Assembly (NCBI GenBank): GCA_031266955.1
Contig: JAISAA010000127.1
Span: 1-10,969, forward strand
Source: Oscillospiraceae bacterium
GTDB taxonomy: Bacteria; Bacillota; Clostridia; Oscillospirales; Oscillospiraceae
Length of the DNA stretch: 10,969 nucleotides
Reading direction: 5' to 3'
Each line of letters starts with the position of its first letter. Positions within the stretch are counted from its first letter, which is position 1. Both the position numbers and the translations under genes were made by a program. This document shows positions 1 to 8,500 of the stretch, piece after piece. Under the pieces are notes generated by a model that worked only from the letters and a program-made list of their open reading frames with translations, did no database searches and was not told where the DNA came from.

Positions 1-25
1 TTTGTGTCGCTTTAAGGTGAGGGGT

Positions 26-61
26 CCAGGGGAGAGGGAAATCGAAATCCCTCTCCCCTGG
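26..61. repeat. 14-bp inverted repeat in the left intergenic flank
   Basis: Arms CCAGGGGAGAGGGA (26-39) and TCCCTCTCCCCTGG (48-61) are perfect complements around an 8-base loop. Neither strand has a following U-tract. It could be a transcript end stabiliser or part of an interspersed repeat. Confidence 0.6.
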
Positions 62-72
62 TCGTTCTTTCG

Positions 73-98
73 CCCCTTTCTTTCGACAAAGAAAGGGG
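73..98. repeat. 11-bp inverted repeat in the left intergenic flank
   Basis: Arms CCCCTTTCTTT (73-83) and AAAGAAAGGGG (88-98) pair perfectly around CGAC. It lies next to the 14-bp inverted repeat and the probable terminator, making four to five hairpins within 300 bp. Confidence 0.6.
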
Positions 99-128
99 AC
101 GCCCGCCGCGCAGGCGAAACGGACAGTC

Positions 129-175
129 AAAAAGCCTTTGCCAAAATCCCCTGTCGCGCGGTGCGCGACAAAGGC
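129..175 (-). terminator. Probable intrinsic terminator downstream of the SLH protein gene
   Basis: Read on the minus strand, GCCTTTG (175-169) pairs with CAAAGGC (140-134), enclosing an inner 8-bp stem TGTCGCGC/GCGCGACA (170-163 with 159-152). The outer stem is followed at once by TTTTT (133-129). It lies about 120-160 bases past the stop codon and is the only hairpin with a U-tract in this flank. Confidence 0.55.
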
Positions 176-220
176 CCCCCGCCGCGTGGGCGCATAAACG
201 GTGTACCACCTACGGGGGCA

Positions 221-240
221 GGGCGCGGCGTGCCGCGCCC
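221..240. repeat. REP-like palindrome with CTAC tail, copy 1
   Basis: Arms GGGCGCGGC (221-229) and GCCGCGCCC (232-240) form a 9-bp palindrome followed by CTACGG. It shares the GGGCG...CGCCC-CTAC design with the copies at 258-281 and 9799-9818 and lies between the SLH gene's stop and its probable terminator. Confidence 0.55.
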
Positions 241-257
241 CTACGGGACGGGGGCCG

Positions 258-281
258 GGGGCGGACACGCAGGTCCGCCCC
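258..281. repeat. REP-like palindrome with CTAC tail, copy 2
   Basis: Arms GGGGCGGAC (258-266) and GTCCGCCCC (273-281) enclose a six-base loop, followed by CTAC. It sits about a dozen bases past the stop codon of the SLH protein and is in tandem, same orientation, with copy 1. Confidence 0.6.
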
Positions 282-292
282 TACAGGGTGCG

Positions 293-3200
293 CTATAGGA
301 TGTTTTCGATGAATCTTTCGAGTATCACCGCGACCTCGGCGCGCGTGGCCGTGCCCTTTGGCGCGAGCCCGCTGTCGCGGCCTTGTATCAGCCCGGCGGC
401 TACCGCCCATTTCAGGGCTTCCTCCGCCCAGTCGGACACCTCGTCGGCGTCCGGGAAGCCGTCGAGTGTTGCGACGAGCGTTACCGTGACGCCTGTCGCG
501 TCCGCGTAGCGGTAGAGCATTACGGCGAGCTGTTCGCGGTTTATCTCCGCGTCCGGCATAAAGCCGTCGCCTGTGCCGTTGACTATACCTTCGACGCTCG
601 CCCAGATTATGGCCTCGGCGTAGTAGGCGTCGCCGGCTACATCGGCGAATAGCTCGCCCGTTGCCGTCGGCGCGTTTTCGAGGCGGTGAAGTACCGTCGC
701 GAGCATTCCGCGCGTCATTGACATTTCGGGGGCGAAGCCGCCGTTGTCCGTGCCTTGGAACAGCTCGTGTGAGCTTGTGAATTTTACGCCGTCGGAGTAC
801 CACGCGTTAGAGCTCACGTCGGCGAAGTCTTTCGAGTTGTCCACGATTTTTATTGTCGCGGAGCCGTCGAGCGGGATGCTTACTTTGCCGTCCTTGCCTA
901 CGGATTTCTTGATGACTTCCTCTGTGCCGTCGGCGTGGACTATGACGGCTACGGTGCCGGGGGTCGCGTCCTCGGCGGGGATCACGGCTTTTATTCCACC
1001 GTCGAGCTTTTCGATGCTTTTCTCTCCGGCGGCTACCGTGAATGTATAGCTCGCGTCGTCGTTCTTCGAGGCTTTCACCGTTACGGCCTCGCCCGTTACG
1101 GCGAGCGCGGCTACGGCTTTTTCCGGAAGCAGGACGTTTGCGACCTCGGAGCGTATTTCTATCTCCGATTTGCTGCCGGATTCGAGGGCTATTACTTCCT
1201 TCGGTATCTCGACTGTTATTTTGCTCACGGTCTCGCCCTTGGTGTCCACGTTCACTACGAGGCGTTCCGGCGTGTCCGTCGCTTCGGCGCTCTTTTCGGG
1301 GATTTTGACCGTTACGACGGCCTCGCCGTCCTTGACGGCTACATCGGTTACGGCTTCCGTTTCGGGTCTGTCGGTTGTTTTGGCGTCGTCCGTTCCGGGT
1401 TTTATTCCGGGGTCTACGGCGGTGCCGCCTTGCCACGCGAGTATCGGGTAGCCGCTGTTGATGCTCCGCGTGTCCTTGACGTAGGCGTTGCTGCCGTCCG
1501 CGCCCGCGAGCTTCGCGACGAACTCGTCGGTCTTCATATAGCTCCCCGTGAGTCCGGCGTCGTTTTTGGCTGTGCCGTCGTAGTAGCCGCCGCCGGGCGC
1601 CATGCCCTCATCCGCGAGATAGTAGCTGTTTATGACGTGCGTACTGTACGACGCGTTGCCGTTGTTTGTGCCGATGCCCATAGCGAAGCTAACGGACGTC
1701 GCCGAAATTTTGCCTACGTTGTAGCAATTCTCTATGGTTATTTCATTGGAGCCCGCTATGCCGCCCGTCGGGCACACATACGTGGTGCTGATATTGCCCG
1801 CGTTGTAGCAGTTGCGGATCACTCCGCCGTTCCACGCCGCGCCGACTATGCCGCCGCAGCCCTTGGCGTCCGTGTTGCTCACGTCCGCGAAGTTCGCGCA
1901 GTTCTCCACTATCGCGCCGTTCAGCGTCTTGCCTATTTTGCCGACGACGCCTCCGACGGAGCGGTTGGCCCTGACAGAGCCGTAGACCGCGACGTTTTTG
2001 ACGGTCGGACTGGCGGCGCGCAGATCGGGATCGCCCGGACTTGTTCCGGCCTCGCCGTCGTGGACGCCGAGACGCCCTATCAGACCGACTGATGAGCCGT
2101 CGCCGTAGTTGCCGTTGGAGCAGTGGCGGTCTGTGTATATCGTGACGCTGTGCCCGCCGCCGTCGAACGTGCCGTTGAATGACGAGCTGATTTTAGTCGT
2201 CGAATCGTTCTTTGACATCAGGTACTGCCCGCCTATGGGCATATAGTTCGCCGGGCCCATATTGATGTCGGCATTCAGTACTACCGTTTTATCCTTGAAG
2301 TCGTCCGTCCCGACGCTGTAGCGGGCTGTGGACATATTGTTGCCTTTCGGCCCGTCCGGGTCTCCGTCCTCGCTCCATGTGGCTTTTATCTTTGTTTTGC
2401 CGTCGTCACCTACTATATATATGATATCCTCGTTGTATATCCCGTTGACGATGGCGGCGAGGCCGGCGAGGTCAGCCGCGTCGTTGATGTAATACGTGCT
2501 CTGTCCCGGAGTGTACCAGCGGACGTCTATCGTCTCGCCGTCCCATAGCCTATCGTCGGGTCTGCCCTGTACGCCGGGATCCGTTTCAGAGCCCGAGCCG
2601 CCCGTTTTCGGACGCTCTACTTCTTCAATCGAGTACAGTGAGAAGTGGTTCGTCGTAAACGAGACTTCATGATCTCCGTTGGAGTACGTCGCGTTTTCAA
2701 CCTCGGTTTTGGTCCCGTTCTCCGCGATATGGAAAACCTTTACCCAAACCTCCGCCGCCGTTTTTTGGCGGGTATACGGCAGCACTGCGGAAACAGAGCC
2801 TTTGTTAGTCCCGCCTGTGAATATGGGCGTATCCCCTGCTTTCAGCGTGAACTCGTACACCGGCTTACCCGCCGCTATGAGCTCTTTCGCCTTGGTATTC
2901 GTCGTCTTGTCAGCCGTCAGCTTTGACGCTGAGAGCGTTATGTCGCCCGTTCCTGCCGCCGCCGCGATTTCCGTTATGGCGGCGGAGTCAAACGTGAGGT
3001 TCCCGATGTCCGTGTTCAGCCGCAGCGTGGCATTCGCCTCGCTCAGCGCCGCGAGCGTCCGGTTTTTCACTGTCGCGTTTATAGCGGTCACGGTTGCTCC
3101 GCCGCGAAGGTCAAAACTCGCGTAAACGTTGCCGTCGCTACTGTCCGTAAAAGACGTTAGGTCTGCACCCTTGATCGTCGCCGCGACGACGCCTCCGTCA

Positions 3201-5470
3201 ACGGTTTGCGTTTTAGATGTGCTGTCATCGTTGAGCTGCCACACGAGGATCGGATACCCGCCCTCTTGGTTCTCGAACGAAGTACCGAGAGTTGGGGCAA
3301 GGGCTTGGAGCACGGCGCTCGTGACCGGATCCGCCTCGTGCGAGTTATTGCTGGGCTGCCCCACGGCGGCGGAGGAGTCGAGGTAATACGAGTTCTCGAT
3401 AATCACGGAGGACAAGTATATTTCGCCAAGGACGGCGCCGACTCTTTCGGGAGTGACCGACGTGACCGCGCCGGAGTTGTAACAGTTGGTAATGCGCGGA
3501 CTGCTGCCGCTTGCTCTCGCGACGATGCCGCCCACCACTGTGCCTTGCGACTGTCCGGCGTTCGTGCCTGTCACCGCGCCCGTGTTATAGCAGTTTTCAA
3601 TTACGTTTGCGCTGCCAATTCCGGCCACATCGTACCCGCCAGATATGGGGGCTGTGTTGTACGAATCCCGTATCTCGGAGGCGCTGCCGATACCCGATGC
3701 CCCGGCGCCGCCGCTTACCTCGCCGATATTTGCGCATCCGGAGATAACTACCGTGTAGTTCGACATACCTCTGCCGGCAATTCCGACGGCGCTGCTGCCG
3801 GTCGCTCCGGCGGCACCGCCTATTTTCCCGTAATTCACGCAGCCGGTGATCGTGGTATTTGAAGCGGAGGCGACGATAATACCCGCCGTTACCGCTTTCG
3901 CGCATGAGGTGTTGCCATAGTTTACGCAGTCTGTGATCGTCACAGATAACGCGCCCTGAGCGTGCGCTACGATGCCCGCGCTGGTTTCGCTCGCTGCCAT
4001 AATATCCGCGTGATTTTCACAGTTTTCAACGGCCAGCGTTCCGCCGGAAGCGACGCGTCCGACTATGCCCGCCACTCTGATATATCCCTTTACGCTGCCG
4101 TAAACGGCGAGGTTGCGGATTTCCGCATCCCCGACCCAGCCGAACAACGCCTGTTCGGAGCCCGCAGTGGTGGTATCGTCGATGTCAACCGTCAGCCTGT
4201 TCCCGCCGCCGTCAAAGACGCCGGAGAAGGGTTTTTCTGTTGAGTTTCCGATGGGCGTCCATTTCGCCCCGCCCGCCGTAAGGTTAAGGTCGCTTGTAAG
4301 CCGGAAGTAAGTCCCTTTGTAGTTGACTCCTTCTTCGTTCACCTTATCGCGCAGGGCGGCGAGCTGCGCCGCGCTCGTTATACGATACGGGTTTTGCTCC
4401 GTGCCGCCGCCGGGCCAGGGCGAGCTGGGATCATCGGGGGCTTCTTCGATCACCTTTTCCTTAAAGCTCACGCTTACGGAGGGCGTCGGGTCTCCCTGTT
4501 CCGCCGTGACGGTGTAGGTATTCGGTTCTTCTGTTGGTGCGAGCCCTACAATATTAAATTCGTCAAGCTCAAAATCTGTATGCGGCGCCGCCGCTATCGT
4601 AAGCACCTCGCCGCCGCGAACTATGTCTCCGCTCTGTAGGGTATCGCTTTCCCGACTAACGGAGAGCGCGCCGTTAGCCGGGGTATTAAAATTTACTGTG
4701 TACGCAAAAAACGCGACAATACTTCGCTCCGGGGCGTCCACTGCCTCAACGGTGTATGAATCCAGTCCCTGAACATCTTCAATTTCCACGCCGTCAACGA
4801 CGATTTTGTCGATGACGTAGTAATCCTCCGTCGTCTCGACAGCGTAACGGCCCGTTGCTTCGTCATATGTGATCGTGCCACCGTAGTCTTCTACGACGTC
4901 GATTTCTCCGGTGCCGGAATCACCAACTGTTATTGTAGAGGGACTTACAGTAACGAAACTATAACTTCCACCTGATAATTTATCTCTTGCATAGCATCCA
5001 ATCGTATAAGAACCATTTTCAGCAGGTGATTTTACCTTGAATGTAACATTAAGGTAGTCAACTCCGTCTGGGGTTGTTTCTACAGTAACATTACTCGAAT
5101 TCCCATTCCCGAAGCGAACTCCGGCAGTGTTCGCTAATGCTTCTACACTGGCATAACTTTGAGCCCCTGTAGTTGTCGTAACGTCAAGTAGTCCACTACG
5201 TATAGTCTCCACACCGTTTACAGTACTGGTGGATTCATTTGCCCAAAAACCCGATAACGGTTCGTTGCTAACATATTCAAAAATATTTGTATCAAAGAAC
5301 ACATAGAAAGTTGCTTGCCTCGCCATACCATTTGGTAACTGTGCGGACGTCACGCTGATTGTTACTGTAAATGTTTCGTTTGGGACATAAGCCGCCGATC
5401 CGCCTACCAATAAAAGCTGCGCTATTAACACGCATACTAAGACAACTGCAATAATTTTTGTTCTTTTCAT
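293..5470 (-). CDS. Large SLH-anchored GLUG-motif surface protein with N-terminal cohesin-like domain
   Basis: A 1725-residue secreted, wall-bound protein. The ATG at 5470 is preceded by AAGGG ten bases upstream and starts a clear signal peptide (KRTK, then a hydrophobic core, cleavage near SAA/Y at 27-28). Domains by residue: 28-187 a cohesin/carbohydrate-module-like beta-sandwich; 188-340 B-repeat-like beta segments; 348-747 a GLUG beta-helix opening with the usual NPY-x-I-T-S-A-A-x-L entry and FDGGG turn, with about one Cys per coil (ENC, NCYN) and closing on GYPILVWQ; 755-950 a beta domain ending in HFSLYSIEE; 976-1350 a second GLUG helix closing on GYPILAWQ; 1351-1547 another beta domain; 1548-1602, 1607-1660 and 1668-1725 three SLH repeats. 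SLH domains are known to bind pyruvylated secondary wall polymer. Only the third keeps a TRAE motif; the others read TRGM and NREQ. No catalytic motif was seen. Adhesion or ligand binding is inferred. The first 185 codons are much more AT-rich than the rest. Confidence 0.93.
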   Translation of the reverse strand: MKRTKIIAVVLVCVLIAQLLLVGGSAAYVPNETFTVTISVTSAQLPNGMARQATFYVFFDTNIFEYVSNEPLSGFWANESTSTVNGVETIRSGLLDVTTTTGAQSYASVEALANTAGVRFGNGNSSNVTVETTPDGVDYLNVTFKVKSPAENGSYTIGCYARDKLSGGSYSFVTVSPSTITVGDSGTGEIDVVEDYGGTITYDEATGRYAVETTEDYYVIDKIVVDGVEIEDVQGLDSYTVEAVDAPERSIVAFFAYTVNFNTPANGALSVSRESDTLQSGDIVRGGEVLTIAAAPHTDFELDEFNIVGLAPTEEPNTYTVTAEQGDPTPSVSVSFKEKVIEEAPDDPSSPWPGGGTEQNPYRITSAAQLAALRDKVNEEGVNYKGTYFRLTSDLNLTAGGAKWTPIGNSTEKPFSGVFDGGGNRLTVDIDDTTTAGSEQALFGWVGDAEIRNLAVYGSVKGYIRVAGIVGRVASGGTLAVENCENHADIMAASETSAGIVAHAQGALSVTITDCVNYGNTSCAKAVTAGIIVASASNTTITGCVNYGKIGGAAGATGSSAVGIAGRGMSNYTVVISGCANIGEVSGGAGASGIGSASEIRDSYNTAPISGGYDVAGIGSANVIENCYNTGAVTGTNAGQSQGTVVGGIVARASGSSPRITNCYNSGAVTSVTPERVGAVLGEIYLSSVIIENSYYLDSSAAVGQPSNNSHEADPVTSAVLQALAPTLGTSFENQEGGYPILVWQLNDDSTSKTQTVDGGVVAATIKGADLTSFTDSSDGNVYASFDLRGGATVTAINATVKNRTLAALSEANATLRLNTDIGNLTFDSAAITEIAAAAGTGDITLSASKLTADKTTNTKAKELIAAGKPVYEFTLKAGDTPIFTGGTNKGSVSAVLPYTRQKTAAEVWVKVFHIAENGTKTEVENATYSNGDHEVSFTTNHFSLYSIEEVERPKTGGSGSETDPGVQGRPDDRLWDGETIDVRWYTPGQSTYYINDAADLAGLAAIVNGIYNEDIIYIVGDDGKTKIKATWSEDGDPDGPKGNNMSTARYSVGTDDFKDKTVVLNADINMGPANYMPIGGQYLMSKNDSTTKISSSFNGTFDGGGHSVTIYTDRHCSNGNYGDGSSVGLIGRLGVHDGEAGTSPGDPDLRAASPTVKNVAVYGSVRANRSVGGVVGKIGKTLNGAIVENCANFADVSNTDAKGCGGIVGAAWNGGVIRNCYNAGNISTTYVCPTGGIAGSNEITIENCYNVGKISATSVSFAMGIGTNNGNASYSTHVINSYYLADEGMAPGGGYYDGTAKNDAGLTGSYMKTDEFVAKLAGADGSNAYVKDTRSINSGYPILAWQGGTAVDPGIKPGTDDAKTTDRPETEAVTDVAVKDGEAVVTVKIPEKSAEATDTPERLVVNVDTKGETVSKITVEIPKEVIALESGSKSEIEIRSEVANVLLPEKAVAALAVTGEAVTVKASKNDDASYTFTVAAGEKSIEKLDGGIKAVIPAEDATPGTVAVIVHADGTEEVIKKSVGKDGKVSIPLDGSATIKIVDNSKDFADVSSNAWYSDGVKFTSSHELFQGTDNGGFAPEMSMTRGMLATVLHRLENAPTATGELFADVAGDAYYAEAIIWASVEGIVNGTGDGFMPDAEINREQLAVMLYRYADATGVTVTLVATLDGFPDADEVSDWAEEALKWAVAAGLIQGRDSGLAPKGTATRAEVAVILERFIENIL

Positions 5471-5480
5471 TTCACTATGA

Positions 5481-5485
5481 CCCTT
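5481..5485 (-). promoter_or_regulatory. Ribosome binding site of the SLH protein
   Basis: The minus strand reads AAGGG followed by ten bases and the ATG at 5470. The match to the 16S tail is short, so initiation may be modest, but no better start lies nearby. Confidence 0.5.
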
Positions 5486-5524
5486 ATTTTCTTAAACATA
5501 CATATTGACCTTTTTACAATTACC

Positions 5525-5555
5525 CGGCGGGGAATTTTTTGTTAATTCCCCGCCG
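5525..5555. other. Perfect 12-bp hairpin between the two surface-protein genes
   Basis: Arms CGGCGGGGAATT (5525-5536) and AATTCCCCGCCG (5544-5555) pair perfectly around a 7-base loop, in an otherwise AT-rich 118-bp gap. On the coding (minus) strand the stem is followed by GGTAATTGTAAAAAGG, which has no U-tract, so it is not a standard intrinsic terminator. An RNA-processing or stabilising hairpin, or a weak attenuator that lowers expression of the downstream gene, is more likely. Downstream of it a weak TTGTAA-17-TTTAAG box pair (5519-5491) could be a second promoter. Confidence 0.6.
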
Positions 5556-5588
5556 AATTGAAAATACAACCTATTTTAAATTTTTTAC

Positions 5589-8500
5589 TTATCGCACCCC
5601 AGCTATCAAGATGTCCGACCCATCGACATCAAGTACAACTGTTCCTGCGGGTACTAACTTGACTACACTGTTTCCGGCCATTGTTTGATCGGATGCTGTG
5701 GCTACTAAATCGCCCTCATTAGGGCTCCCGAAAGTCAAGCCTATTGTGCCATTTACACCCACACCTAAATCAGCTCCAATGATGAACGACACTCCACCCG
5801 GCAGATATATATTATTCGACGTACCGAATGTGATCGTGTTGGAACCGCTTGGTGAGAGCGTCAGTTGATTACTTGCCGTGACGTAGATACCGTTGCCGAG
5901 TGTCGCCGTGTTTCCGGTGATTGTACCGCCGGTCATCGTGACCGAACCGACATTTATGAATATCGCGCCGCCGTTCCCTGTTGTGCTGTTGTTTTGAAGT
6001 GTGCCGCCGTTCAGCGTTAATGTTCCTCCGCTGACACTGATGATGGAGCCCGTCACTCCCGCCGCTTCCGTATTACCATCTATCACGCCGCTTGTAATCG
6101 TCAGCGCGCCGCCGCTCGCTACGGCGATCATATCCACAATAGAACCGGGGGCTCTGTAAATCCGACCGTCCACGGGTGCGATGTCGATTGTCACAGCCCC
6201 GCTAATGCTGATTGGAAGCGAATTAATAACGATGGTGTTCACCGCGACGGTCAAAGCGTCAAGGGCATTGGCGAAGTCGTCCACATCCCCTGAACTTATT
6301 GTCAAAACCTGCGGTCTCAATATGGGGTAATCCGCGCTGAATTGCGTGAAGAACGTCGTGCTGAGATATGTCCCGCCGAGCACCGACTGACTTTGCATAA
6401 ACTGCTGTGACTGATGCCACACGTTGGACAGCGTCGCGCCGAGCTGATCCTGCGCCATATTGTCAAGGAACCCGCTGTCTGACACCTGTACGCGCGGGCT
6501 GTTATCCGCGTATCCGAACAGGGCTTGCAGGGATATGCCGGAGCCCGACACGAGACCGGTATTGTACGAATCGGAAATTGAGCCGTTCGGCGAGCTCGCG
6601 CCGTTCAGCAGCCCCGCGATACCGCCCGCGTAGATGTCCCCGGTGCCCGTGACGATATTCCCCTGATTGTAGCTGTCATTTATGGCGCCCATGCTGTAGC
6701 CGACGACGCCGCCGACATAGGAACGCCCGCTGCTGTCGTCCGCCGTTATGTTACCTTTATTGAAGCACATACTGACCGTAACGGCGGAGCCGGAGCTGTA
6801 CGCCGCGCCAACTACGCCGCCAAGTCTGCTGCGGCCCGTGATCGGCGCGATATTCGCGCTCTCCGAAATTGTGACCGTGCCTGTACTGAAATTCGCAAGC
6901 ACGCCCGCAATTCCGCCCGTCTCACTGACGCTTGAGTTGGTAAGTGATATTGCCGCCGCGTTTGAGAGTCTGAAAAGAGTACCCTGCGTTGCCGTGTAGC
7001 CCGCGTATCCGACAATGCCGCCTACGGCGTCAATGTCCTGATCCGACGTCACAGTGCCGAAAACGGAAAGGTTCATAATCGTGCCGTCGTTGACGTAGCC
7101 GAACAGCCCGTAAGCTCCGGAACCGCTGTTCGCGGCGGGTATAGTGAGAGTCATACCGCTTATAGCTTTTCCGTTGCCGTCAAACGAACCGGCGAAATAG
7201 TTACTTGACGCGACGGGTGTGGGAATCACCCCGGTAGTAGTAATCAGATCGCGCCCGCCGCCAATCGGCGCCCAAAGGTTGCCGCCGGAGAGGTCGATGT
7301 CGTTCGTGAGAATGAAATAGTTCCCGCTGTAGCTGATGCCGCTGTTGACGTCCTGAAGCAGCTTCGCCAGCCCCGCGGCGTTGGAAATCGTGTACGGCGC
7401 CGCGGATGTACCGCTGCCGCCCCAGGTTCCCGGCGTCGCGCTTGTCCAGTAGTTTGCAGACCCCTTAGTCGTTATTGCCACTGTGGTATTTGCGTTAACG
7501 CCGCTGAGCGTATAGCTTCCGTCCGGGTTGGCCGTTACCGTACCGCTTGACGCGGTAGGCGGATTCGTGGTATCAAGCTCGTATCCCAAGTCGGGAACTA
7601 TGGTGAAGTTAAGCGTACCGTTGTTAAGAATGGTACTCGTGGTAGTAGATACCCCGTTCACGCGCACCTGATCGCTGCCGCCCGAGAAAGCTACATTATA
7701 AATCTGTTCGGCTGTTATCGTGACAGTCGTATCCGCGGTGACGCCGCCGAGCTGGTAATTGCCGCCGCCGAGGTTAGTCACCGTTCCGTTGCTTGCCGCT
7801 ACGTTCGCGATACCATAACCGGAAGCCGGCACAACAGAGAACGGAAGCGTGCCGCCGGCGTCAATCGTCGCCGACGTGATGATGTTGCCGTCCGTGTCGT
7901 AAACCGTCGCGTTTGCGCCGGTGAACGTGACATTGTAGGTCACTTGGGGAGATGTTGTGACGACTATCCTGTGGTTTGTCGTTACATTACTCAAAGTGTA
8001 CGTTCCCGCAGCTGCACCTATGGGCGCTCCGTTGTCGCTCACGCCCGTTACCGTAAACCCGGTGTTCGCCGCTACGGTAAATGTCAGATTGCCGTTAGGC
8101 GCAACAGTCGCGTAGTTCACTTGCGCGGCGCCTACCGTAACTGTGGCGTTATCCGCGAAGAATGATACTATTTTATTTGCCGTCGATGCCAGTGTGAAGT
8201 AACTACTGGGGGAAGGCGTAGAGGATGTATAGGAATAATTCTGCGTCCCGGACGCGGTAGAATCCGATACAGCGATATATCCCGTCGTGCCTTCCGGCCC
8301 GTACAGATAGAGGTTGGTATTATCCGGGTTGGCTTTCCAGTTTTCCGGCGTATACGTCTGGCTTGCATTGTAATCGTACTGATTGAGCCCCACCTGATTG
8401 TAAACTACCGCAGGAGACTGTCCGTTCGGATTAAAAACCGCCGTCAGATTGCCGCTGATATCCAGCGATGAGACGCTTACCTCCGCGACATTCCCGTGCT

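Noticed and set aside
12..209. 65-codon minus-strand frame at the left edge
   Set aside because: It is composed almost entirely of the hairpin repeats and the probable terminator.
807..1436. Arg-rich 209-codon frame on the minus strand
   Set aside because: It is an alternate-frame shadow of the SLH gene, extremely rich in Arg with no recognisable fold.
935..2092. Open frame of 385 codons on the plus strand, opposite the SLH gene
   Set aside because: It mirrors GC-rich third positions of the real minus-strand gene, has biased Arg/Ala/Val/Tyr content and no domain or RBS, and the opposite strand holds clear SLH/GLUG domains.
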